A DNA stretch of 64,000 bases from Pseudomonadota bacterium (lineage in GTDB: Bacteria; Bdellovibrionota; UBA1018). The position numbers and the translations under genes are program-made. This document shows, one piece after another, positions 9,781-19,143 of the stretch (its first letter is position 1; the number at the start of each line of letters is the position of its first letter). The DNA is taken from NCBI GenBank assembly GCA_027485695.1, contig JAIXQO010000001.1, positions 744,001 through 808,000 of the forward strand. Direction: 5' to 3'. Under the pieces are notes generated by a model. It saw only the letters and a program-made list of their open reading frames with translations, searched no databases and had not been told where the DNA came from.

Positions 9781-12012
9781 ATGTCGAAAACGCTGATCGC
9801 TCGTTTCCGAGAAAACTTTTCTCCAGGTCTCACTGTATTTTTGGTCGCCGTCCCCCTCTGCTTAGGAATTGCACTCGCCTCCGGCGTGCCGCTGTTCTCG
9901 GGTCTCATATCGGGGATCATCGGAGGTGTGATCATTGGTTCCTTGAGCGGATCGCACCTTTCGGTGAGTGGACCCGCCGCCGGTTTGACGGCGATTATCT
10001 TGGCAGCGGTAGCAGAACTGGGAGGCGTAGAACCTCTCTTTCTCGCGGTTGTACTGGCAGGAGCGCTGCAAGTCATCTTGGGTATTTCCAAAGCCGGAAC
10101 CGTGGCGAGGTTTTTTCCCTCGAACGTGATTAAAGGAATGCTCGCCGCAATCGGCCTGATCCTAGTGATTAAGCAGTTTCCGCACCTCGTGGGATACGAT
10201 GTCGAAAACTTCGGAGTTTTCTCGTTTCTCTTGAATCCGCAGGATATGGCTCAGCACTATCCGGACGCGGTCGCCTCAGGCGGTGAACACGATACGTTCA
10301 CGGTGCTCGCCCATGCACTTCAGTTCTTTCATCCGGGTGCCGCCTTGATCGGCGTCATCAGCCTCGTGTTTCTCATTCTATGGGGAAAAACGATGCAGAA
10401 GAAATATCCGCTCATTCCCGGTTCCCTCGTCATGGTCATTCTCGGCGTTGTGCTGAACGCCGTGTTCAAGGCAGCTGGCTGGGAAAATGGTACCTTGGGC
10501 GAAGCTCACCGAGTGGCACTGCCGGTTTTCAACTCGGCAGGTGAGTTCTTTGGTTCATTCATGGGACCGAGCTGGGATCGCATCGGCGATTTCAAAGTTT
10601 GGAAAGTGGCCATCACGATTGCGATCGTTGCATCGATCGAAACCCTCCTCTCGTTGGACGCAATTGATCGATTGGATCCTCGAAAACGCAGGTCTCCTCC
10701 CAACCAAGAGCTTTTCGCGCAAGGGGTGGGTAACCTTCTCGCTGGTATGATCGGTGGTCTCCCGATGACCTCGGTCGTCGTTCGAAGCTCGGTGAACTTG
10801 GAATCCGGAGCGACTCACAAGACGTCGGCAATCTTGCATGGGCTCTTGATCTTGATCTCAGTTCTGGCGCTCTCGAGTGTACTGAACATGATTCCGATCG
10901 CGTCTCTCGCTGCACTGCTCGTCTACACAGGGTTCAAGCTCTCGTCGCTTGATCTCTGGAAATCCCAGTATCAAAAAGGTTGGGTGCAGTTCCTCCCGTT
11001 TGCGACGACAGTCATCGTGATTCTTTTCACAGACTTGCTCATCGGTATTTTCGTGGGCTTGATGGTCGCGGGCTTGTTCATTCTCAAGAACAGCTATGAA
11101 AATTCTCAGTTCAAGATCGAAGACATGGGTAAGCGCAAACGCATTTACCTCGGTCTCGATACGAGCTTCCTCCAAAAAGCCAAACTCTCTAAGTACCTCG
11201 AGGGCGTGCCGGATGGATCGATCGTCGAACTGGATGGATCAGAAGCCAAGAACATCGATCCGGATGTCATCGACGTGATCGAGAATTTCCAAGTGGGCGC
11301 GCAAGCTCGCGGAATTCAAGTGGTCGCAGGTGGAATCGCAGGCGTCGAAGCACAGCCCGAGTCCGCCAAGGTCGAAATGCATGAAGAGTACACGGCGCTG
11401 CTCAAGAACAATAGAGAGTGGGTGAATGAGAAGCTCGCCGAGGATTCGAAATTTTTCGAACGGCACGCTACGGGACAAACACCAAAATTCCTAGTGATCT
11501 CCTGCGCAGATAGTCGCGTTCCTATCGAGACGATCACCAAGATGGATCCGGGTAACATCTTTTCGCACCGGAACGTCGCGAACATTGTATCGTTCTCCGA
11601 TATCAACGCGCTCTCCGTCATTCAGTACAGCGTTGAGGTATTGAACGTTCGCCACATCATCGTCTGCGGTCATACGGGGTGCGGCGGGATCAAGGCGGCG
11701 CTCAGTCAGAAATCGTTTGGTTTGATCGACAGCTGGATCTCGGACATCAAGCTCACTTACAAACTTCATGAACTTGAACTCAAAAAAATCGATTCACCGG
11801 AAAAACTCGAGCAACGCGTGATCGAGTTAAACGTGCTGGAGCAGGTGCGTACTCTGATGAAAATGCCGGTTATCCAAGTCGCTCGTGAAAAGTTCGGATT
11901 TCCGATGATTCACGGGTGGGTCTACGAAGTTCACTCCGGAAAAATCAAGGATCTCGACATCAATCTGGATCTCAAGAAGGATATCAACCCGCTCTTCCAC
12001 TACCGGTCTTAG
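9781..12012 (+). CDS. SulP anion permease fused to beta-carbonic anhydrase
   Basis: A 743-aa fusion. Residues ~1-440 form a SulP/SLC26 transporter core (AVPLCLGIALASGVPL near the start, then GSHLSVSGPAAGLTA), followed by a shortened STAS-like region to ~530. Residues ~540-743 are a beta-carbonic anhydrase. Its zinc ligands are present: Cys575 in CADSR with the Asp577-Arg579 pair, and His631 and Cys634 in GHTGCGG. Family knowledge suggests bicarbonate or another anion is moved and interconverted with CO2 at the inner face of the membrane. The ribosome binding site AGGAG lies 5 bp before the ATG. Such fusions are known in bacteria. The transported ion is not proven here. Confidence 0.92.
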   Translation: MSKTLIARFRENFSPGLTVFLVAVPLCLGIALASGVPLFSGLISGIIGGVIIGSLSGSHLSVSGPAAGLTAIILAAVAELGGVEPLFLAVVLAGALQVILGISKAGTVARFFPSNVIKGMLAAIGLILVIKQFPHLVGYDVENFGVFSFLLNPQDMAQHYPDAVASGGEHDTFTVLAHALQFFHPGAALIGVISLVFLILWGKTMQKKYPLIPGSLVMVILGVVLNAVFKAAGWENGTLGEAHRVALPVFNSAGEFFGSFMGPSWDRIGDFKVWKVAITIAIVASIETLLSLDAIDRLDPRKRRSPPNQELFAQGVGNLLAGMIGGLPMTSVVVRSSVNLESGATHKTSAILHGLLILISVLALSSVLNMIPIASLAALLVYTGFKLSSLDLWKSQYQKGWVQFLPFATTVIVILFTDLLIGIFVGLMVAGLFILKNSYENSQFKIEDMGKRKRIYLGLDTSFLQKAKLSKYLEGVPDGSIVELDGSEAKNIDPDVIDVIENFQVGAQARGIQVVAGGIAGVEAQPESAKVEMHEEYTALLKNNREWVNEKLAEDSKFFERHATGQTPKFLVISCADSRVPIETITKMDPGNIFSHRNVANIVSFSDINALSVIQYSVEVLNVRHIIVCGHTGCGGIKAALSQKSFGLIDSWISDIKLTYKLHELELKKIDSPEKLEQRVIELNVLEQVRTLMKMPVIQVAREKFGFPMIHGWVYEVHSGKIKDLDINLDLKKDINPLFHYRS

Positions 12013-12038
12013 TGTAAGAAGATTGATTGAGTAAAATA

Positions 12039-12072
12039 CGGGCGCGGGAACTTTCTTAGGTTTCGGCGCCCG
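12039..12072. terminator. candidate terminator between convergent genes
   Basis: Perfect 7-bp arms CGGGCGC and GCGCCCG enclose a 20-nt loop that includes the stop codon of the minus-strand HEAT gene. It is followed by TTTGCATTTT on the plus strand and TATTTTAC on the minus strand. The T-runs are short, so it is only a plausible shared terminator. Confidence 0.4.
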
Positions 12073-13780
12073 TTTGCATTTTGGTGCATTGGCGGCGGAG
12101 TTCTGGAGACGCGTCCTGACGGGCGCAGACGCCGATCTTGTCTTGATACGCTTCGATGTTCTGTCCGGCATCTTTCTGGTAGCGAATCGCCTGTACGGCT
12201 GAACGACGGACGGCGGCTTGTGGGTCGTCGAGCGCTTGATTCAAATAGGTGCTGACGTTCGTGATCGGCATCCAGCGAAGCGAGAACACGGCTTTTTCGC
12301 GAAGAACGGTGTTTTCAGAGTTCAAGTAGTCGCGGACTTGCGGGAGAAACGACGGGTCGCCGCTATTCCCGATCGCGTCCAGGTAGGTCGCTTTTTCGTA
12401 ATTTGTTTTCGATTGCGCGAGTAAATCGATGAGTGTTTTTTCGAGGTCTTGACGTTGAACGGCATCTTGTTCTTTTTTCAAAGATGCGCCCAGAGCGTAA
12501 GCGGCGCTTTCGTTGAAACCGGGTGCAGGCGCCGGTTCAATTGCGATGTTTTTTATGAAGTCCTGAGTCTCGCTCGTGATCGGCGCGTCGGTTGCCGTGA
12601 ATGCGGTCAAGATCATGCGTTGTTTTTCCGGCTCCGCGGATGAGGCTTCGTAGATGCGCTTGAGTGAACGTTCGGCTGCGATACCGCCGACGGAGGCGAG
12701 CGCGCCGACTCCGAGTTTGAATAGAGCTTCGTCTTTTGGATTCGCACGCAGAAGCGCCTCGAGTTTCGCGACGAGAGCGGGGGATTTGGAGAGTGAACGG
12801 ATGAGTTCGTAAAAAGTTTTCATCTTCTCGGAAGAAGAGATTTTCGATAGCGCCTGAAGGCGCGGCAGGAGTTCATTCCAAGCCCAAGTTTTGCGAGTGA
12901 TCTTCTGACCGGCAGGTTTTCGATCAATGATGGCTTGCGCGATTGTGGTGGATTCGAAATCCGCTTCATTCAGTTGCGCGAGAGCCTGATCTTGGGCGAC
13001 TGATGGACGAACGGCCTGCTCACGGATCACGTAAGAGGACGTTTGTAACATTCGCATGGATTCGTTGCCGCTTTCGATGGTTTCTTGTCCAATCACTGTT
13101 TCCACACCGCGAATATTCCAAGAGATCTCGTGTTGAGACGAAATCACGCGGTTTCTGATTTCTGTGCGATTCGGATGATAAGACGTTTTTTCTTTGCGAA
13201 CGCGGTTTGATCCGATCTTGGTGAATAGCGCGTCGTAGTCACCCAAGGTATCTGTCTGTGAGAAAAAAGCGTATTGAGCGACCAGGTCAACGAGGATATT
13301 TTTCTTCTCCTCGAAGAGACGCGAAGCGTTTTTGGGTGCGATCAAGGTTTTGATCTCACTGAGGGAGCCGTTTTTATTGATCACGAATGCGACTGCAGGA
13401 GATTCTAGTCGCGCACGCTCCCGAAGTTCCGGTTCAAACTTTTCAAGTGTCTGAGGGTCGAATTCCAATCGGGCAACTGATCTGGTTTCTCCCGATTGAG
13501 TCTTGAGTGCACTAATTTTCAGTGAGCCCGAATATTGAACTTCCAGAAGGGCTTCGCCTTGAATACGAGCCTCGAGTTTTCGTTGAAACGAATAGAGGTG
13601 TTCCTCGTTTAAGGACGGAGCGAGCCTAGTCGATTCGGGAACCTCGGGCGTTGCATTTGAAATGGAGGCAGGCTTTCGACCATTCTGGAAATGCTGAGCC
13701 ATGGGTCCCGATCCAATGCCGATCGTGACCGCTGCCATGGTCAGTATTCCGAATGTGAGTCCTACGCCCAGTTTCTTCAT
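12056..13780 (-). CDS. secreted HEAT-repeat protein
   Basis: The start chosen is the ATG at 13780, two bases after the upstream gene's stop, with a GGGAA ribosome binding site. The N-terminus carries one hydrophobic segment, a signal peptide or membrane anchor. Residues ~60-330 are beta-rich, with a hydrophobic strand pattern that reminds me of the N-terminal domain of vitellogenin-type large lipid-transfer proteins. That resemblance is by eye and weak. The C-terminal third has HEAT-like helical repeats, for example TYLNQALDDPQAAVRRSAVQA. It is probably exported or periplasmic and acts with the upstream gene product in the same operon. Confidence 0.72.
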   Translation of the reverse strand: MKKLGVGLTFGILTMAAVTIGIGSGPMAQHFQNGRKPASISNATPEVPESTRLAPSLNEEHLYSFQRKLEARIQGEALLEVQYSGSLKISALKTQSGETRSVARLEFDPQTLEKFEPELRERARLESPAVAFVINKNGSLSEIKTLIAPKNASRLFEEKKNILVDLVAQYAFFSQTDTLGDYDALFTKIGSNRVRKEKTSYHPNRTEIRNRVISSQHEISWNIRGVETVIGQETIESGNESMRMLQTSSYVIREQAVRPSVAQDQALAQLNEADFESTTIAQAIIDRKPAGQKITRKTWAWNELLPRLQALSKISSSEKMKTFYELIRSLSKSPALVAKLEALLRANPKDEALFKLGVGALASVGGIAAERSLKRIYEASSAEPEKQRMILTAFTATDAPITSETQDFIKNIAIEPAPAPGFNESAAYALGASLKKEQDAVQRQDLEKTLIDLLAQSKTNYEKATYLDAIGNSGDPSFLPQVRDYLNSENTVLREKAVFSLRWMPITNVSTYLNQALDDPQAAVRRSAVQAIRYQKDAGQNIEAYQDKIGVCARQDASPELRRQCTKMQTGAET

Positions 13781-13782
13781 GG

Positions 13783-14616
13783 TTAGTTCCCGCAAGGAGC
13801 TTCTGGATCAGGTTTCTTGGGGTTGAGTTGGAAACAGTAGCCTTTCCAGTCGGCGATGGTTGGCTGCCAGAATCGTTTCCAGCGCATGCCGAAAATGCTG
13901 AATGAATCTGCGAAAGCATAGAATTTTCCAGAGAGCGTTTGGAGGAATCCGGTGAAATCAATCCGACGCTGTAGTGCAGAGATCGCGAGCTCGGCATTGA
14001 GGCCGGCTTTGCCGCGCACGATATCTACTTGTCCGCCCACGCCTCCGCGGAGAAACAAGAACTGGGCATAACCTTCGATGAATCCTGCGACGTCAATTTT
14101 GGCTGCGAGTTCGGCGCCGATTGCCGTGTATTCGACCGGAATCGAGAAGTGGGGAGAGAGCGATCCTTCGATCGCGGCGTCATAGGCGAGGCCAGCATCG
14201 ACATTTACTGTAATGGGTCCGACCGGAAGCGTGACGACCTTGAGTCGGGATTGCGTAGTCGGAACACCAGCCGAGTAAGTGTATTTGCCGTTCTTGAATT
14301 CGCTCTTTTGATTCCAAACTTTCATTCCGGCGAGCGTGAGTTCGCTTTCGCCTTCGAGTAGGTTAGTTGTTTGAGCGGCCGCCTCTAATAGTGAGAGGTC
14401 CTTGCCCATGAGTTTTGCGACGAGCAGAGCGAGTACGCCGTTTTGATCGTCGTTTGCTCCCATGTCGTAACTGAAGCCGGTTTTTTTTCCGAAGACAGAA
14501 TCTTTTTGCTCAATCGCCAGGCTCTCAGTCGGAGCGGCGTCGTTCGCGAATGCGGGCTTCGCGAGCGGTAAGATCCCGAGACTCAAAATGAGAAAACTGA
14601 GGTCACCACGTCTCAT
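13783..14616 (-). CDS. secreted protein of unknown function
   Basis: A 277-aa protein with a signal peptide (about residues 1-24, ending AFA). The mature part is rich in Gly and Ala with alternating hydrophobic residues, suggesting beta structure. It ends with a short Cys-containing tail (ending in PCGN). No family is recognised. It is the first gene of a two-gene minus-strand operon, two bases upstream of the HEAT-repeat protein. Tight coupling suggests that the two exported proteins work together. Confidence 0.7.
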   Translation of the reverse strand: MRRGDLSFLILSLGILPLAKPAFANDAAPTESLAIEQKDSVFGKKTGFSYDMGANDDQNGVLALLVAKLMGKDLSLLEAAAQTTNLLEGESELTLAGMKVWNQKSEFKNGKYTYSAGVPTTQSRLKVVTLPVGPITVNVDAGLAYDAAIEGSLSPHFSIPVEYTAIGAELAAKIDVAGFIEGYAQFLFLRGGVGGQVDIVRGKAGLNAELAISALQRRIDFTGFLQTLSGKFYAFADSFSIFGMRWKRFWQPTIADWKGYCFQLNPKKPDPEAPCGN

Positions 14617-14804
14617 AACGACACGTTCCTTTTAAGGGCGTTTTAAAGATGGTGGTGGGTCTTATATAAGGGATCGGAGCGGCGGAGTTAAAACCTGAGT
14701 CTATTAATAAAGTACCCGTATAAGCGCCCTGAGAGCGGCTCAGCAGGTGTGTCGATGTAGACGCATGGGTTTCGTGGTACCACGTGAGCGCGAAAAAAAA
14801 CGAG

Positions 14805-16550
14805 CTATGCGTGTTCGATTTGCGCGAGGTACTCCGCAGGACTCATCGTTCTTACGATGTTTCCGTTTGATAGCTCTACCACTCGATCATAGTGCCGAAG
14901 GGACTCGAGTCGATGGGCAATCGTGATGACGGTGCGGTCGCGAAAAGCTTCGCGCAAAACGCGAGTCATGTTCGAATCCGTGATCGGATCGAGTCCGCTG
15001 GTCGGTTCGTCCATGAGAATGATGGCACGTTTGGCCGCGATCACTCGCGCCAGGCAAACCAGCTGGCGTTCGCCGAGCGAGAGTTGTGTTCCGCCTTCGT
15101 TGATCGCAGTGCTGAGCGGGAGCGACAGTCCGACCGTCGTCAAAGCTTGATTCAGATCTTCGTCCGCGAGTTCGCCCGTGCGATCGAGATTCGATCTTAG
15201 CGTTCCTTCGAATAGATAGGGAAACTGAGGTACGACTCCGAACCTTCTGCGATGCGCGTGGATGTCCACCGTATGAATCGATTCGCCGTGGTAAAAAACG
15301 GTGCCGTCCTGAACGTGCGTCATGCGCAAGAGCGACTGCAAAAGGCTCGATTTCCCGGACCCGGTTCGGCCTACGAGCGCGACTTTTTCGCCGGCACTGA
15401 TCTGTAGTGAGATTTGGTTCAAAATGCGCGGCGTATCCGCTCGATAGGACATCGAGAAATTCTCGAACGAGAGTTGAGCTTCCGGATGTGAACACTCGGC
15501 GAGTTTTTCCTCCGACGCGCGTTCCTCGATCTGTTCCTCAGGCAAGTCGACGATCTCAAAAACGCGACGGATGTGAGGTGCCGAGCGTGAAATCAATCCC
15601 GAAGCGAAATCTAGCCACCCGATGCTACCGGTGACGCCGAACAAGGACGAAATGATCACTCCTGCGAGTGTTGTCTCGACCACGCCTTGGTGAAGTCCGA
15701 TACTGAGAAAAATCAAGGTGCCAAGCGCGAAAACCTCGCTTGAGAATCGGATCCAGAAACTGGTCCACATCTCGATACGAGACGTGAGATGAGCCGCGCG
15801 CAGGTAGCCCATCAGGCTATCGCTCATTCGATCGAGAAGTTCACGGGATTTGCCGTAGAGTTGGAAAATACTGCGCCCTTCGATCAAGTCCATCTCGCGA
15901 GCGATCATACGCGAGGTTTCTCGGCTCGTGATAGACCGAGAGTGATCCAGGAGACTAGATCTCGCATGCTGGAGGAGTCCGAACGCAACGAGCAAGGGTA
16001 CGGCCAGGAGCGCCGCTACTGGATGCGCGAAATACGCGACGACGGCGATTGAGAGAACTTCGATCGATGCATTGAAGAAGTCGCCGACAAAAATAATCGC
16101 CGTCGACCTCACTTCGTCAAAATCGCGGATCAGTCGGTTGATTAGACGAGCCGATGGATGCTCGTCGAAGTAAGTGGTTCGAGTGCGACTCAGCGATGAG
16201 ACCATCGAACGGTGGATCGACTGCGCCGCCCACATGCCGGTCACTTCAAAAAGCGCCCAAGAGAGGATGCGGAACGCGACCGCCATGAGCGTGATCAGGA
16301 TCAGACCACCCAGATAAAAAGAAATCGATCCGAGAACGGGAGCATGAATCGGCGGCGAGTGATTCGAAAAGTTACCCGTGTACCAGCGAAAAACCGAAGG
16401 CGTCGCCGAAGCGGCAATCACCGTTGTGAGCGTCAGCGGAAAAAACTTCCAGAAGAGAGAAAGTTCGCCGAACAAGCGTCGATTGAGCGCGAGTATGCCA
16501 ATGTCGCGCGCGATGGATTCTTCTTTGACAAAAGAATTCTCAGTGCTCAC
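14805..16550 (-). CDS. ABC exporter half-transporter (consensus ATPase site)
   Basis: A 581-aa fusion of a six-helix exporter membrane domain (residues ~30-320) and an ATPase domain. The nucleotide-binding motifs are Walker A GRTGSGKSS, signature LSLGERQ (S-L-G in place of S-G-G), Walker B with catalytic Glu in ILMDEPTSGLD, and the switch His in IAHRLES. It begins 4 bp inside the preceding ABC gene, and both follow a MarR regulator. The pair probably form a heterodimeric multidrug or lipid exporter in the inner membrane. The substrate is unknown. Confidence 0.88.
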   Translation of the reverse strand: MSTENSFVKEESIARDIGILALNRRLFGELSLFWKFFPLTLTTVIAASATPSVFRWYTGNFSNHSPPIHAPVLGSISFYLGGLILITLMAVAFRILSWALFEVTGMWAAQSIHRSMVSSLSRTRTTYFDEHPSARLINRLIRDFDEVRSTAIIFVGDFFNASIEVLSIAVVAYFAHPVAALLAVPLLVAFGLLQHARSSLLDHSRSITSRETSRMIAREMDLIEGRSIFQLYGKSRELLDRMSDSLMGYLRAAHLTSRIEMWTSFWIRFSSEVFALGTLIFLSIGLHQGVVETTLAGVIISSLFGVTGSIGWLDFASGLISRSAPHIRRVFEIVDLPEEQIEERASEEKLAECSHPEAQLSFENFSMSYRADTPRILNQISLQISAGEKVALVGRTGSGKSSLLQSLLRMTHVQDGTVFYHGESIHTVDIHAHRRRFGVVPQFPYLFEGTLRSNLDRTGELADEDLNQALTTVGLSLPLSTAINEGGTQLSLGERQLVCLARVIAAKRAIILMDEPTSGLDPITDSNMTRVLREAFRDRTVITIAHRLESLRHYDRVVELSNGNIVRTMSPAEYLAQIEHA

Positions 16551-18445
16551 GCGAGATCCTCCGATTTGCCATCTCGTTCATAGGCCCGCGTGAGTTCCAG
16601 ATATTCTGGGTGTTCTTGTTTTAGCAAATCTCCGGGCCGAGCTTGAACAACTAGGCGCCCGTTCTGAAGCAAGATGACCTCGTCAAAAAGCGCCAAGTGT
16701 TTCAATCGGTGAGTGACGAGGAGCATGCCGCGTTCCGATCGCATGAGGCGGTCGATCAGTGATCGCTCAGTCTTGCCATCGACGGCACTCAACGTGTCGT
16801 CCAGGATCGAATATCGTCCCAGGTGGAATGCATCTCGTGCAAGGTTGAGACGTTGGCGTTGGCCGCCGCTCAGGTTGACGCCGCCTTCGCCCAGCATGGT
16901 TTTCATGCCTTGCGGGAACGAGGCTAAGTCGGCTTCGAGTTCAGCGAAATAGGCCGCATCTAAGGCGTTTGCTTCGTTCGGATTCTCGGTGAGCGAGATG
17001 TTATGCGCGAGCAGATCCGAAGAAACGTACGGCTCTTGCGGAACGTAACCTAAATGTGTACGGAACCTCTCGTAATTTTCCTGATTCCAGAGCGCGTGGA
17101 GATTGCCATCGATGTCTTCGATCCAGATCTCGCCACTCGTCGGTGGAATTTCGCCGAGGAGAAGTTTGGAAAGGAGAGTTTTTCCGGCGCCAATTCGGCC
17201 GATGACAGCGGTTTTTAGGGAGAGATCAATCCTGAGCGATAGTGAATCAATCGTTTTTCGTCCGTCGAATTCGAGCGTCACGTTCTTGAGCACCAGAGCG
17301 CGAGGCTCGGAACGCAGCGGTTGAGTGCCTTCGGGCAGCGGCTTGAAGAATTCCCGGCTTTCCTCTTCGTTCAAAAACGTGACGATTCGACGAATAGACG
17401 GATTTGCGCTCGAGAAATGTCGGATCGTTTGTGGCAAATGCGTCAGGTAACTCGCCAGGAACGAAATTAACCAGAGGGAACCGAAGAAATGCACGAGATC
17501 GATCGGGATATCGAATACGTGAGAGGCGATGAGAACGGAGGCGATCGCGACGACCCACCAACTCATACTGATTCCAAACAGCAGGCACGCGAGTAGGTGA
17601 AGGATTGTCGCGTCTTTCATGAAGGCGCGCAATTGCTCTGAGAGCTCCCGTCTAATTGCGGCGTCCCAGGAGAGGCTGCGGATCAAACGAGCGTTCTTGA
17701 TCCATTCGCCGACTTGGGCGGTGAATCGATCGAGTTCCCGGTTCGATCGATTCTGGTAGTGCATGAAAGCGAAATTGAGCAGGTACGAAATCGGGAGGAT
17801 CAGCCAAAGAACCGCAGCGCCGATCAATCCCCCTTTTCCGGAGAAAGTGATGAGCAAAGGCGTGATGACGGTGATGGCCGCGACCGTCGGAATGAAATTG
17901 CGAACGAAGCTGTCGAAAAAAACTCCGACGTTCTTAGCGTCCGAAGTGATCAGGACTTTGAGATTGCCGCTGGATTGCGACAGATAGGATCGCTGACTCA
18001 ATTCGAGGAGTTTTCTTGAAACGAGGCTAACGAGCCAACCTTCGGTCGCAAGCGCGATCCAGCTTCGGTATTGAGAGCTTCGGTAACTCGTATAGTGGTT
18101 GGCGATACTAAATACAAAGTAAGCTGCCGCAAGTCCGAGGTAGCTCGCCAAACGAGTCGGTAGTTTCAGGATCTCCATCGCAACGAGAGTAGCCCCCGTG
18201 GTTGCCAGTGCACCGAGGAGCGCGTTGATCGAAGCGCGAAGAAATAACGATCGAACTCGTGAAAAACACTGAGACCAGAGTTGACGTGGGGTCAGTCGCG
18301 TAAAAGGCGCGACCGGATTCGGCTCGTGCAACGGGTGAAGCCCTTGGGCGACCTCGGGTGGAAAACCGAGATCAGGTCCGGTCTCAAGCGCTAGTATCTG
18401 TTTTTTAAGCCGGGAAAAAGCCGGAGAGAGGGAAAACGTTTGCAT
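16547..18445 (-). CDS. ABC exporter half-transporter (ABCC-like, degenerate Walker B)
   Basis: A 632-aa exporter half-molecule with an N-terminal extension of about 60 residues resembling the linker before the membrane domain of ABCC/MRP-type proteins. Membrane helices span ~75-330. ATPase motifs are Walker A GRIGAGKT, signature LSGGQRQR, and Walker B YSILDDTLSAVD, in which the usual catalytic Glu is Asp. The switch His in VTHRLKHL is kept. That is the pattern of one non-canonical site in a heterodimer with the neighbouring gene, whose start overlaps its stop by 4 bp. It starts 36 bp after the MarR gene, so probably the same transcript. Confidence 0.87.
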   Translation of the reverse strand: MQTFSLSPAFSRLKKQILALETGPDLGFPPEVAQGLHPLHEPNPVAPFTRLTPRQLWSQCFSRVRSLFLRASINALLGALATTGATLVAMEILKLPTRLASYLGLAAAYFVFSIANHYTSYRSSQYRSWIALATEGWLVSLVSRKLLELSQRSYLSQSSGNLKVLITSDAKNVGVFFDSFVRNFIPTVAAITVITPLLITFSGKGGLIGAAVLWLILPISYLLNFAFMHYQNRSNRELDRFTAQVGEWIKNARLIRSLSWDAAIRRELSEQLRAFMKDATILHLLACLLFGISMSWWVVAIASVLIASHVFDIPIDLVHFFGSLWLISFLASYLTHLPQTIRHFSSANPSIRRIVTFLNEEESREFFKPLPEGTQPLRSEPRALVLKNVTLEFDGRKTIDSLSLRIDLSLKTAVIGRIGAGKTLLSKLLLGEIPPTSGEIWIEDIDGNLHALWNQENYERFRTHLGYVPQEPYVSSDLLAHNISLTENPNEANALDAAYFAELEADLASFPQGMKTMLGEGGVNLSGGQRQRLNLARDAFHLGRYSILDDTLSAVDGKTERSLIDRLMRSERGMLLVTHRLKHLALFDEVILLQNGRLVVQARPGDLLKQEHPEYLELTRAYERDGKSEDLA

Positions 18446-18481
18446 CGACCAAGGCGATTGTCATCGAATCGGGGGCCGAAT

Positions 18482-18970
18482 TCAATTGCCCAGTAAGCGA
18501 AGGACGTATTCTCTGAACGATTTTTGCTCTGTTTCGCTCAGTTTTTTCAAAAAGTCGCGTTCAGCCTTCTTAGCGTCATCGGCGATGCGGGTAAGGGCGC
18601 GGCGTCCGGCGGTCGTAATCGTGATCTTTTTGTTCCGACGATCCGAGGGGTCCGTTTCTCGAACCAGGTATTCCTTGTTTTCGAGGTGGTCGATGAGTTT
18701 CACCATCGAAGCCTTGTCGATCCCCATTTCTTCGCTCAGGCGGTTTTGATTGAGGGGTTCTGTGGACTTATCGAGGACCTTGAGTAGCGCCATGTGGGCA
18801 CCAATGACCCCATGATGGAGGATCGCCTGAAGGAGGTTCGCCTTCCAGCGTGCGGTGACCTTGAATAAGCAGTAGCCGAGGTGTTCTTTCAATGCAGGAT
18901 GAACTTTCGTTTCATCACTGAATTGAACGGTTACGCACTCGGTTGGTTTAGTTTTCTTTTTCGTCTGCAT
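18482..18970 (-). CDS. MarR-family transcriptional regulator
   Basis: A 162-aa winged-helix regulator of the MarR family. The central LSEEMGIDKASMVKLIDHLE segment is the recognition helix region, and VRETDPSDRRNKKITIT is the wing with the family's D-x-R-x-(K/R) signature. It heads an operon with two ABC exporter genes and faces a TolC-EmrAB operon across a 173-bp region holding a perfect palindrome. The likely role is ligand-relieved repression of one or both efflux systems. The N-terminus, rich in Lys and Thr, is longer than in minimal MarR proteins. Confidence 0.9.
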   Translation of the reverse strand: MQTKKKTKPTECVTVQFSDETKVHPALKEHLGYCLFKVTARWKANLLQAILHHGVIGAHMALLKVLDKSTEPLNQNRLSEEMGIDKASMVKLIDHLENKEYLVRETDPSDRRNKKITITTAGRRALTRIADDAKKAERDFLKKLSETEQKSFREYVLRLLGN

Positions 18971-19068
18971 GGCTTGTCTGTCGTTACTCCACTCCTACCA
19001 TAGTCCTCTGCTAAACTCACGGGGCTGAATAGACCCAAGACTTCATAAAATGATTGTTATATAAAATG

Positions 19069-19098
19069 GTTTGCTGTGCAAACGATTAGTGATATAAA
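19069..19098 (+). promoter_or_regulatory. efflux-operon promoter with overlapping palindromic operator
   Basis: GTTTGC-TGT-GCAAAC (19069-19083) is a perfect 15-bp inverted repeat. It overlaps a candidate -35 TTGCTG (19071-19076), with TATAAA (19093-19098) 16 bp further on, pointing to the TolC-EmrAB operon. A MarR dimer bound here would block the promoter. The assignment to the adjacent MarR is inferred from position. Confidence 0.6.
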
Positions 19099-19143
19099 TG
19101 TTCAGTATAGACAATTAAGTCATTTGGGGAATCGAGAGCCAGC

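Noticed and set aside
14773..14784. 12-bp palindrome CGTGGTACCACG after the ABC operon
   Set aside because: The run of T residues on the minus strand precedes rather than follows it, so it is not a terminator. It is short enough to be chance.
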